Of a stretch of 64,000 nt of DNA, positions 46,903 through 59,615 are shown one piece after another. Made by a program: the position numbers and the translations under genes. The stretch is from Xanthostigma xanthostigma (taxonomy: Eukaryota > Arthropoda > Insecta > Raphidioptera > Raphidiidae): positions 3,286,001-3,350,000 of the forward strand of contig OY754464.1 in the NCBI GenBank assembly GCA_963575645.1, in the 5' to 3' direction. Under the pieces are notes generated by a model. That model searched no databases. It was not told the DNA's origin and saw only the letters and a program-made list of their open reading frames with translations. The number at the start of each line of letters is the position of its first letter. The first letter of the stretch is position 1.

Positions 46903-49576
46903 GTCCTTTTTTTTGTGGGGTTTTGATGATCTTAAAGTTGAACGTAGTATTCAAATTAACAAAAACACAAATTTTTGAAACTCGTAATTTTTTTATTAGC
47001 AATGCAAAGTTTAATTTGCAGTTTTTTTTTTAAACAGTAACCAAAAAGTAATTATTTTTCAATGTAAATGACTTCAATATACATTGTTACTTTTCTCTCT
47101 CTCTCTCTTAACTTTAAATTTATTAATATTCTGTTCGAATAGAATTAATTCGATAAGTTTTTAAATCAAGATATTTTCGTCATTTTTTAATAATATAATT
47201 ATAAAAATGATAGTTTAATTTGATTTTTTTTTAATAATTTACTTTAAAATGTTTGTACATTTAGTTTAAAATAAAAAAGACAAAATGTCCATAGTGCTCT
47301 CTATGTACAGGTAGAATTTTCATGTCAGACTTTACAAAAGTTTGACATGGTGGCGTGACAACCGCATTTTTCTATGCTTAATTTTTTTGGCACCAGATGT
47401 CATGCGCCAAACGTCAAATTCCAAGTAAAAGAACAATTTATTTAACGATAACTTAGTTCGAACATACTTACAAACATAGTATTGATGTGATCAAAACCAA
47501 CGCGTCCACTCAGTACTGAACAAACTGTACATTTTTAATACTTCACAAAACAATAGGTTATGTTGTGCTTTTTTTTTCACCCACAGATGGTAGCACAAAA
47601 TTTTTTGGTTACCGACACAAATCTGTTGGTTTGTTAACGCGAGATTTAACGCTGTGTCTTTAACGTTAACGGCAGTTCATTTTCGCAAAACATTAATATT
47701 GTAACTACGGTTAAGTTTTATTAAATGTGATTTTTAACTGCATTTAGTAAACAAACGTGAGCCAATAATCGAGCGTAAACGCTTTAACAAATGTTTAGAC
47801 ACCTGTCGGCAAGAAATTCCGGGAATGAAACTGTATTGAATCAAAATTTTCATACTCATATTAATTATTTAATATTGGACTGATCCGCATTGCTAACGTC
47901 AAATGTGTTTTCGCAAATGGCGACGAACTAACCAGTTCACAAAATCGTAACGCGTGTAAACACTCTTCGCAAATCACTGTGTTAAGTCTCGTAACTTTTA
48001 TTATAAATATTTTTTGGATGATAAAAAATTGAAAATATAAAAATTTGTATATTATGATAAATATTTATTGTCCAATTTTCTATTGTCTGTTCTGAAACAG
48101 TTTTTTTTAAATTATTGTTATTAAAATTATGATTTCAAAATTAAACTTAGTCAAGTTACTTTTAATATAATTTACAAAGCAGAATGAAAATATGGAACAC
48201 AATTTGACACTGTATTTCACTCATATAACCTCTTCATCGTTACGGAAGCTCGCTCACAAATATTTTAAAATAAACAGTATATAATTGTACAGTTGAATAA
48301 AGATGGAGAAGTTTTCCATTTAAAATATAAACCGGATGGCGTAACCAGATCTGGTTCCGACAAAAAACCAAATAAGCCGGATTCAGTTAAATATCTTTTC
48401 TCTTGGCTGTTAATCGTAAGTCGTGTTTAACATAAATTTAAAAAAAATCATACTTTAAAATTCAAGGCTGGTTGTATTGACATCAAATTAGTATAAAACA
48501 GAAATTAGATAATTTTCTCTCCAATGTTTTGGAAGTGTGATACTTGAGTATTTTGTGTTTTTTATAATATATGAAAAAATCGTTTTATGTGATTTTTTTT
48601 GTGTGTGTGTGGCTTGATTATTTTTGAGTGTATTTTTCCCCAAGTCTGAAAATTTTCTCCTAATTAAACCAAATTCATTGCCAAAGATGGCTTTTGAATT
48701 TTTCACTTATATTTTACAGTAACTTTTTTTTTAGTTTAGAGTTCTTGCACAAAAGATAACTTTTTTTTATCGAAAATTCTACACTATTCTCTTTTTTTAT
48801 TACCTGGAACCGAGGCCTTAATATAAATTTATGTCTAGACCCTAAGGAAATTTTTATATAAATTTAAGCATCTCGTTTTTCTAAATACCAAGACAGAAAT
48901 TTAATATATAGATACAAAGTATGTATAAGAAAGAAGAGGCCATCCATTGATGTAAATTTGAAATCAGCTGTTTAGCAAAATTAAAAAGACAGATGGAAAT
49001 TTAATGCACAAAAATGTTGTTCGAGACCTATGCCTTCTTATACCATTGACCCGAATAAGATGAAACTTTGAATGACTGTGCTCGCGCCCACAAAGGTTCC
49101 TGGCCAAAAAATTAAAAAAAAAAAAAAACTAATTCAAAGTATGAAATCAATGTGTTTTAAAGTGGCAAGACCGTAGCACAGTGGAGCTAAAGGCTTCAAT
49201 ATTATTAAGCCTCCACGACCGTTGTCATTGCCGAGTGGAGCACAGTCCTGTGAGGCAAGACAGTAATAACGGTGGAGCCGAAGACTACTACTGTTGTTGC
49301 TCCCGTGTTTCATCTCCATCGCGATCGAGGCCGCGGGTAGCGACTAGTTAGTTATAAATTAAATTCACGTCAGTACAAAAGGGAAATTAGCGATGCGAGT
49401 ACTAAAAAAAGAAAACGTAATTTGTGCGATTTGGGGGGCAGATTCTGTAAATTTCTACCATATGAGTTCATGCGCCTTTAGTCTCCATGTCTGCAGTGTT
49501 AAATAGAACCATGATATTTAGAACTGATCACTGGATGACTTTGGAATATCAAATAGAAAATAGTATATTACATCAC
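46903..49576. other. Gene-free stretch
   Basis: No gene was recognised. A short (CT)n run lies at about 47094-47108. The interval is AT-rich, with scattered GTCAAA words. A moderately GC-rich block at about 49150-49340 has no visible domain or inverted ends. Confidence 0.35.
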
Positions 49577-49674
49577 AAGGACCGAAAGTTGAATTTTCGG
49601 CCCTGCGCGTCATGAGCGCAAGGCAAAGCCGAGGGCATCATGACGCGCAGGGCCGAGATTTCAACTTTTAAGGC
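49577..49674. repeat. GC-rich palindrome
   Basis: AGTTGAATTTTCGGCCCTGC with GCGTCATG is followed after a short loop by its inverted partner (CATGACGCGCAGGGCCGAG, then TTCAACTTTT). The arms are about 40 bp. Confidence 0.7.
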
Positions 49675-49711
49675 CTGTGTGGTGTATACGATTTTTCTTC
49701 ATATCCGCTCG

Positions 49712-49904
49712 AAAATACGTACTTTCGTCAGCAGGGACGAAAGATTGACATTTACTCCCAGTGAGAACGGCGGGAGGAAAAAATTTCTCATGCGTATTTA
49801 TACTCGTAACTAGGGTTACCGCTGTCATTTAATATAATAAATAACAGGGAGTAAATGTCAAACTTTCGTCCCTGCTATAAGGGACAAAAGTACGTGCTTT
49901 CGAT
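49712..49904. repeat. Inverted repeat element
   Basis: ACGTACTTTCGTC and CAGGGACGAAAG with TTGACATTTACTCCC at the left have inverted counterparts at the right (GGGAGTAAATGTCAAACTTT, then CGTCCCTG and AAAGTACGT). The loop contains GAACGGCGGGAGG. It directly follows the palindrome at 49577-49674, and the two may be one rearranged element. Confidence 0.65.
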
Positions 49905-50494
49905 CGAGGTATGAAGAAAATGTAAGATTTTTGTGTAGAAATAAAAATTGTATATTGACAGATTAATTATTATTAATTTTGCACGTAGCAATATTTTAGG
50001 AATTTCATGATTTTTCTTTTATATACATTTATCCATACCATTTATACATAAGTATAGGTACTGCCATTCTGTAATGAAATTTTAGTTTAATAATATGCCA
50101 ATTGCTTTTGGAAAATTTGTTTTGTAAATTTTCCAAAAATGATTTTATGCGTGCGAACCCAGTTTAGTTTTAATCCTCCTTTGGGAATGCGGATCACCTA
50201 ACAGTCCATTTTTCGTTGCAATGAAAAAGATGGCCTTACTTGCTCACTGCACACAAGAGCCACAAACGGACGTGTTCAACGAGATTCATTCACTAACGCA
50301 TATTTTCAGTTTAAATATAATTTTTCAAATAATGTTCCGAGTTTATTTAAGTGTAAAATGTATGTTGGTAAAGGGATTTCGTCGTTCGAAATACTTGTAT
50401 GGACTCCGGGCAGAAAGGCACAGCTTACTAGATTTGAACTGCCAGCGATCACAGTGAAGTCAGTAACTTATCGTTGTTACCATGCTAACAATTA

Positions 50495-50661
50495 AGTTCG
50501 TTCCAAGCAGCCGCGAACGGTAATAAAACCGTACCCAGTCTTGTTACTGCGCAAGACTGTCTTGCGCAGTATCGATTTTTGAGCTAGTGCGCAAATTAGT
50601 CTTGCGCAGTGACAAGGCTGTGTACGGTTTTATTACCGTTCGCGGCTGCTTGGAACTAACC
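50495..50661. mobile_element. MITE family G copy 1
   Basis: AGTTCGTTCCAAGCAGCCGC then GAACGGTAATAAAACCGTAC at the left is inverted at the right. The centre carries three GCGCA-type words (CTTGCGCAGT). Related copies are at 56895-57021 and 62807-62963. Non-coding. Confidence 0.8.
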
Positions 50662-50712
50662 TAGTGCAAACGATTATTTTTATTTTGGTTTGTGCTGTGC
50701 CATTTTTTGGAA

Positions 50713-50778
50713 ATGTCAAATTATGTTTTCTGTGTCGATAACTGCGGGAACAAGTCGATAAAAACGGAAAGTGAATGA
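50713..50778 (+). pseudogene. THAP-like zinc-finger start fragment
   Basis: A 21-codon reading frame starts MSNYVFCVDNCGNKS and stops at TGA after KTESE. The spacing CVDNC after a short aromatic start resembles the first Cys pair of THAP domains, which are common in P-element-type transposases and in insect nuclear proteins. The remaining THAP residues (W, second Cys/His pair, AVPTIF-like end) are not found downstream, so this is at most a broken first exon or chance. Confidence 0.3.
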
Positions 50779-51878
50779 TTATTGACAGTAGCCTTTCATA
50801 ATTAGTGTGTTGAAATTTTTTTAAAACTGTAAATAACTAATGACGGGTACAAGCAACGTAAGCTTTCGGAATTTGCCACGCTGGAGCCTGCAGTCATTCT
50901 GCACGGAGTCTATATAACTCACAGGACTTTTTCATTACGGGGAAAAATGGCAAAAACTTGTGATACAATCGCCCATAGGAGCATTAAAACAGTACAATAA
51001 TTATTGTGTAATTGAAATATTTTTGAATAATATTAGTATAGATAGTTCTAAACGATAAAAATGTTAGAAAAGAATTTGTACAAAATATAATTGTATATTT
51101 TTATTGATACAAGTGTTAAAGAATATTTTTTGCTGTTTTAATATGCTTGATTGATTTTTAATTAAAAAAATCAACAAAACCAAAAAAAAAGTTGAAAAAA
51201 TAAAAAGAACAAAAATTACAGGAATGTAAAAAATGTACAAAAATGTAATTTTCAAAAAACCGACCGAATTTGTAAATATGGAGACAAATTGAAATTTTAT
51301 ACTTTAAAAATATATTATGAATATTATTGTTCTATAACAATTTATTATAAAATCACTTTTACCAAAAAATGTTGATATGTAATTTTTTGTATTTTTTTAC
51401 ATTTTGGAATGAAAATCAAAATATATTTCATACCAATGTAGTGAGAAGAAAAATAGAGTAGAACATTAAACGCATAAATTAATGAATCTGAAGATACATC
51501 ATATAAAAAAATTCGTATAATATTCAGTATTTTTTCCCGCCCTGTTAAAATAAGCTTTTATTTACGTAAAACGTCGAAGATTTAAAAAAAAAGTACCAGC
51601 GAATCATTCTGAAATCGAATTGGCTACTATTTGTTTCCACAGCTTGCCTCTGAACTGGATGTAATTCCAACTTAACCGACGATTGAGTGATAAAAATTGT
51701 ACATCACTGTTTTTAAGATAATTGATTTGAAATAATAATTACCAGTTAGTTTTAATCGATGATGCCATTTATATTTTATGCAGTTATGTTCAGATGATTC
51801 GCACTTCATAGCTATGCATAACCTCAATTTTTCCCGAATTGGCCTCTTTTTTTTAGCAGTATGACCACCCAAAATCTT

Positions 51879-52596
51879 TAATGAGCCTTTTTCCTGAAGT
51901 ACGAAAAATCACTCACTAGTAGCGCTAGTAGTTCGGTAGGGACAAACACTGTCAAATCCCCATATAAACACACATTAAAGTGTACTTGAAAAAAAATGTT
52001 TATAACAGAAGTTGATGTTCCTGGAGCAAAACTAAAATTTGCAACTGTAAAAGATAACAATGTAGTAACATTAAAACGTTGGCTTGCGTGTCGTAATTTA
52101 AAAGTATCTGGAAAAAAAATGAATTAATAGACAGGTTAGTATGCAGACTCTAGTAAAATATTAGCGATAAATTCAAACTGTAATAAGAGAAATTGAAAAT
52201 AATTATGAATTTCAGATTTATTTCCAAATGAAATATGAATCAAAAATATATGGTAATAAAATAAATTTAATTAAATATAATAAATGAATATAATTTAATA
52301 AAAGATTGAGGTTATATCTCATTCTAATCAATGGTAATAAACTGTGAAAAATTTACTATTCATTTTTTATTCATTTAATTAATTTTAAAAATAATTTCGA
52401 TAACATATGTAAATGATGACTCTCAGTGATAAGTTTATCAGTTCAAATTTTTTTTTATTTCAGATTTATATTTTTAAATAAAATAATATCACGTAAATAA
52501 CATTGGTTGGCATGTAAATATTTTATGTTTGTCCCTACTACTAGTGCTGCCTCTCGTGACACTTTCGCTGCACTATTCTCAGGAAAAAGGCTCATT
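51879..52596. mobile_element. TIR element carrying a SAP-like exon
   Basis: AATGAGCCTTTTTCCTGA at the left is inverted exactly at the right (TCAGGAAAAAGGCTCATT). Further in, GTAGTTCGGTAGGGACAAAC corresponds to GTTTGTCCCTACTACTA, so imperfect TIRs extend about 70 bp. Between them is the SAP-like fragment at 51996-52127. No target duplication is clear. It is probably an internally deleted DNA transposon that kept the first exon of its protein. Confidence 0.65.
51996..52127 (+). pseudogene. SAP-like motif fragment inside TIR element
   Basis: 43 codons: MFITEVDVPGAKLKF, then VVTLKRWLACRNLKVSGKK, then a stop after MN. The segment has the SAP (SAF-A/B, Acinus, PIAS) DNA-binding helix pattern L-K-x-W-L-x-x-R-x-L-x-x-x-G-K-K. 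Just after, a different frame reads ELID and then AG followed by GTTAGT, a possible exon end, so a one-base loss in the A-run (52112-52119) may have broken the frame. Such N-terminal SAP motifs occur in insect transposon-encoded proteins; the exact parent is unknown. Confidence 0.45.
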
Positions 52597-52975
52597 GAAT
52601 TGATATCAAAGTTGTAAAAATTTTGTTTTTTTTAAGATTTGTTGCATTCAATAATATGAATTTACTTTATGAATGAAACATACGCCAGCTGTTCATATAT
52701 AAAATAAGTTGTGTTTCTCTGGACATAACGAAAAATGAAAATATACAAACGATCTCTTTTGAATCATTAAATATGCATAAATTTATTATATTAAGATTAT
52801 AATATATAATTATGTATTATTATTACATTTATATCCCTGTAGTGTACAAGAAAAAAATATATATATATAAATATTGTGCAAATACAGTGATTTCGTTTGA
52901 TCTGTACGGAACAATCGACTGTTGGAGTTTCTTGTTCCCGAGACCTAGTTGAAAATTTCACTTCGCAAATTTTAA

Positions 52976-53448
52976 GAGAGCACCACGCACTAATTACATT
53001 AAAAAGTGGCCTCGGTGAAAATTTAAAATTTCTACAGTTGTGAGTGATTTCTAGCCTCTGGAATAAAGTTCCGATCATAAAAACCCCGGCGGATTACTCA
53101 AATTTCTTATTGGATGGTTTGCTATCGGTCACTTTTACCATACTGATCTTGAATATTCTATGATTTGAAGAGATCACAACTTCCCCCCTTCCCGTTCCTT
53201 TTCAGAGATGGTGAACACTATCGGGGTGGTAGATTTTCGTATTTCAATTGCGCAACCCCCCAAACAAGGGTGAGGTGAGATAACCTCAACAAATCATAGA
53301 ATGTTGAAAATTAATAGGGTTAAAAGTAGACAATAACAAACCACCCGATACGAAATCCAGATAATCCGGTGGGGTTTTAAAAATAACTCATATCGACAGA
53401 AATTTTCATCGAAGCCACTTTTTAATGTAATTAGCGCGTAGTTCTTTC
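52976..53448. repeat. Inverted-repeat element of about 470 bp
   Basis: GCACTAATTACATTAAAAAG with GTGGCCTCGGTGAAAATTT at the left corresponds to AAATTTTCATCGAAGCCAC then CTTTTTAATGTAATTAGCGC at the right. Inside, CCCCGGCGGATTA and GGATGGTTTGCTAT also have inverted partners. Arms of about 200 bp differ at many sites, so the element is old. Confidence 0.65.
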
Positions 53449-54306
53449 TAAGAAAGCTAAAATAGATGAATTTTTTATGGTCTGTAATCCGTAAGCAAAA
53501 TTTCTTATATTTTATTGTCTAAATTATTTAGCAAATTTGAGTATGTTTTGTCAAAACATGTCGACGGTAGCTCAGAAAATACCCTGAAATGTGTAGAAAA
53601 TGTCAGGTAAGCAAGTGAAATAAACTTACTAGTCTTTTGTTTTGTGAACGCATCTTTTGTTTATTTTTTCACTTTACAGTGATCGTCGTGTGTTTTGCAT
53701 TTGATTACTCGCACCAATAGTTTGTTAGTTTTTTTTAGTCTTGATATATTGTGCTTTTTATAAAGAATTCTATAGAACTTACTCAATGTTTTCTTTTTTT
53801 ATTAAAATAATTATTTTTTGTAACGTTAATACAGAGTGTATAAAATATTTTTTAAAAATAATAGAAACAACTTTTTAAAAAAACAGCTTATAAAATTTGT
53901 AATAAAAATAATACTGCTGCATTGAAATTTTTGGAAGGAAATGAATTTTTAAAATTAAATGACTATTTTTTTGGTGTAGTATTTACAAAATTAAGTATTA
54001 ATGTTGCCACTTTTTTAATAAACAATTTATGCGTACAAAATTATTAATAACTAAATGAAAATTATTGTAGTATTGTTTTCATTTATATTTCACAATAATA
54101 ATAATGGTAAAAAAATAGTAATTATTCAGAATAAATTATCTAAATATTTATCTACATAAAAATAAATTCTATATTCCAAAACAATGATAAATAAAAAATA
54201 ATTATATTTTCACTTAACCATTTACTATAAATAAACTTTAGTATATATCAAAAATAACGACATCGGGTATAACGACAAGCTGGCTGTAATGACCAAACAT
54301 TCTAAT
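53449..54306. other. Gene-free AT-rich stretch
   Basis: Very AT-rich with no gene or repeat boundary recognised. Confidence 0.35.
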
Positions 54307-54800
54307 GGTGGCTATTTGTGTTCGCTATTGGGTGTTTGTTGTATTTGGCAAAATATATGACATTCAAGGCAAACATGCAAATAGAGGCAAATACGACCAT
54401 CCACACATAACAGTCAAATAACAAACACACAAACATTTGGCAGCAGAGCGCAAGGTTCAAAATTCCAGGAATTTTAACACTGTTTCATTGTCCCAATTCA
54501 TTTTCAATAGTTCCAGTTCTCGCTCACAGCACAGACACAAAAATACTGCACGTCTGTACAGGTTCACGGCGCGTGCGCTTCTGAATATGGCCATTGTGTG
54601 GACGGTTTATTTGCGTATTTGACTCCTTTGATGTGCCTAAAAAAACCGACAAGCGCACGGTAACGCGTATATGGTATTGACCTTATTTGTCAAATAGGCA
54701 AATAAGGCCAACCCTTTGTCAAATAGACTGTCCACACATGGTAATTGTTTGCCAAATATGCCAAACACAAATACAAATAGCCATGTGAAGTGCCGGCATA
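54307..54800 (+). mobile_element. TIR element family C copy 3, left end deleted
   Basis: It matches 5895-6406 and 44337-44830 throughout, but the left terminus reads GGTGGCTATTTG: the ACTTCACATGG part of the terminal repeat is missing between two GGC words. The right end GTGAAGTGCCGGCAT is intact. This copy should be unable to transpose. Confidence 0.75.
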
Positions 54801-55402
54801 ACGTTCAAGTAGTTGACATGATAATCTAATAGCACGCTCGTTGATAGAACGTTTTAGCGACAAGACTTTGTCGACTTCCTGTTAATATTCTTAGTACACT
54901 TTTTCGCAAAATAAACCAGAGTCGAATCGTTTTATAATTGAAATTCAGTCTAGAAGTGTCTGGAATAAAAAATGTACGCATGTTCTCTTTTTACATTGCG
55001 TTATTAATTATCTATATTCAAGGGTTTTACTTTAATATCGTTTTTTGTTCTTTGAGATTCAAAAACCTGATCTTACAAAATATCTCAAATAGCCGTCTGC
55101 CGATCATATATTTTTATGTAACTAACTTAAATCGATAAAACTGGCCAACAAATGAAAACCGTACTGATTTTTCTTTTCACAGTGTATTGTTTTATTGAAT
55201 GATTCAACAAACAATTAAATATTTAATCAACACTTAAACAAAAATATCACATATATTAACATAAATAATATAACACAGATTATTATTGATCCAACAAAGA
55301 AACTTTAATTATGAAAAATATTATGGTAACTGGTGATAGCAATTTTATCAACTGTCCGTTGTTCTAACAAAAAAAAGCCTACTAGGAAGGGATACAGGCA
55401 TT
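54801..55402. other. Gene-free AT-rich stretch
   Basis: No gene or element boundary recognised. Confidence 0.3.
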
Positions 55403-56152
55403 GAGCTGTAGATATGGAGTGCTAATGTCCTGCGCAGGAAAGAGAAGGCGATAAACACGATATACGTATGTCTCTTTCTGGTCCGTCTTGTTGTATGTTG
55501 TTAAACAAAGATGCAATAACTACAGCAATAAACGCCATCTCTTTTTACACGCTTTATATTAACTTCACTTGTAAGTTTGCATGTATGTTTGTTTGTAACT
55601 TCCGTTTGGACTACAGCAAGTGGTTTATTACTGTAGTATAATATGCCAGCACTGTAACTACAGTGGCTAGCCGTGCGGTCTAATGCACGGGTCTTCGCTG
55701 ACATCAACTCTCGGAATCACGGGTCGTGGGTTGTAATCCCGTCCACGCCGAAAAAAAAAAAGTTTTTTTTTTCGGCAAATTTTTGACAATAAATCGAACT
55801 AAAAAGTGGAAAATAAATATAGTTTAAAAAAAACTAAAAAACACGCTTTATATCGAACTAAAAAGTAAAAAATATTTTTTTAAAATAAGCTTAAAACAAT
55901 AATGAATAAAAAATACAAGTATTATTGTGAAAAAAGCGTGGGGCGCTCGATGTACGAAAATGTGGAACAAAGCGCCCCACGCTTTTTTCACAATAATACT
56001 TGTATTTTTTATTCATTATTGTTTTAAGCTTATTTAAAAAAAATATTTTTTACTTTTTAGTTCGATATAAAGCGTGTTTTTAGTTTTTTTTAAACTATAT
56101 TTTTATCATTATACTCGCACAGCTTAAGACAAGCACTCCATTTCTACACCTC
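55403..56152. mobile_element. TIR element family H copy 1, interrupted by family F
   Basis: GAGCTGTAGATATGGAGTGC at the left and GCACTCCATTTCTACACCTC at the right are imperfect inverted ends. The left part (GGCGATAAACACG, CTTTCTGGTCCGTCTTGTTG) matches 60869-61000 in the DMAC2L intron. The family F copy at 55546-56080 sits inside it. Confidence 0.55.
55546..56080 (+). mobile_element. Palindromic element with tRNA-like head, family F copy 3
   Basis: Same order as 21341-21970: ACACGCTTTATATTAACTTC, tRNA-like head (about 55661-55750), A-run, CGAACTAAAAAG subrepeats, and a hairpin with GCGTGGGGCGCTCGATG at about 55935, ending GATATAAAGCGTG. Confidence 0.75.
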
Positions 56153-56894
56153 ATTGGAAACGGGCTAGTTTGACAATATTGATGTAATATTTTTCATAAT
56201 CTAACGTGACAGTAAAAATAAAATCAAATTAAGATGTTTGATTGGCTAGCAATACAAAAAAATCGTCGACATTTCGGAATTAAAAGACCAATGTTAATTA
56301 TAGTTTTATCAATTATGACATTCTAGTTCACTGTCTCCGTGTCTCGCAAAACAATAGGTTTTGTTCGGATTTTTTTTAAATCAGAGATTTTAAACATGGT
56401 AACCTACACTTTTTAACAGATGAGCAGAGCGTCTACAATTTCTTTGTCTCGCTACGCATGAACAAAGATTAGCTATTAATAATAATAAATATTCTTTATT
56501 ACTGTGCGCAATTTTTGTTTTTTTAATTTTAAAATACAATAGCTCGTTAGGAATTTTCGTTGCTTGAGTGTCGATCACTAATTAACACAGAAATTGAAAT
56601 TTTTTTTGCCGAAATATCAACACATAATTACTAGCAAACTAAAATCTTATTTCGACTTTGTTCTTATCGCAGATCTTTTTTGTTAATTTAAATTTTCGTA
56701 GGCAACTTTTAAAACAATTTTCAGGATAAAACAAGACTATTTAATAATAAAAAAAAAAATACAGAAACTAATTTTCCTATGCTTTTTCAAATCGAAAAAT
56801 GTATTAACTCTCCAATAAGTCGTCTTTTATTATCTGTAATGGAAAAAATAAGTCTGCAGTTCCAACGTTTTTATGAATAAATTTCATTCATATA
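56153..56894. other. Gene-free AT-rich stretch
   Basis: Nothing recognised. Confidence 0.3.
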
Positions 56895-57021
56895 AGGTTC
56901 GTTCCAAGCAACTGTGGACGGTAATAAAACCGTACACAGTCTTGTCATTGCGCAAGACAGTCTTGCGCAGTAACAAGACTGTGTACGGTTTTATCACCGT
57001 TCGCGGCTGCTTGACACAAAC
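56895..57021. mobile_element. MITE family G copy 2
   Basis: AGGTTCGTTCCAAGCAACTG with GGTAATAAAACCGTACACAG at the left is inverted at the right end, which has drifted (GGCTGCTTGACACAAACTT). The centre is CAAGACAGTCTTGCGCAGT. Confidence 0.7.
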
Positions 57022-57288
57022 TTATAGACGCCGATAACCTTGGATGTTGCGCGTCTATAATCTACAATCACTTTAATCTTTCATTCATGTCATTTGCAAC
57101 ACTCGTCTAGTAAGAAGTACTTTGATATTGTAGAGAAAAATAACCGCTAAATCATTGTAATAAACACTTTCGTCGGAAAGTTCAAAAGCTAAGTATTTTT
57201 TTGTTTTCCAACGAAAAAAATAAATAAAAAATAATAATTCTCGTAATATTATATCAGATCTAATTCTATCCTGCAAATTGATATTTCT

Positions 57289-59358
<2,070 letters not shown>

Positions 59359-59615
59359 CGTTAAATATTATTAATTATACAATCGCATTATTTATTTCAA
59401 ACATAAATTTCTTGATAAATTGCTATTTTGACATTTCAATTTTTCTTTATTTTGACATTTGCTTTTGACACGTCATATGTTCGAAATATACCTGACAGAT
59501 GTCCCTAGTAAAACAAGCTGGTTGTTTAATTACGCATGTGAATTCAATGTCAAAACTTATTTATTTACACTCAAAGTTTATTTACTAGATAATAACGACG
59601 ATAATAGTTTCAGGC
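59359..59615. promoter_or_regulatory. Bidirectional promoter region, Rab4 and DMAC2L
   Basis: 257 bp separate the two divergent start codons. It contains three TTTTGACATTT/TTTTGACAC-like words (about 59426-59472) and TGACACGTCATATG at 59466-59480, close to a palindromic bZIP/CREB-type site. No TATA box is evident. Both genes must be transcribed from here unless one overlaps the other's first exon. Confidence 0.55.

Noticed and set aside
49134-49319. GC-richer block read as a possible exon
   Set aside because: No conserved domain, no consistent splice sites and no match to neighbouring genes.
50221-50457. 78-residue ORF
   Set aside because: No domain, no splice-supported neighbours, composition like the surrounding non-coding sequence.
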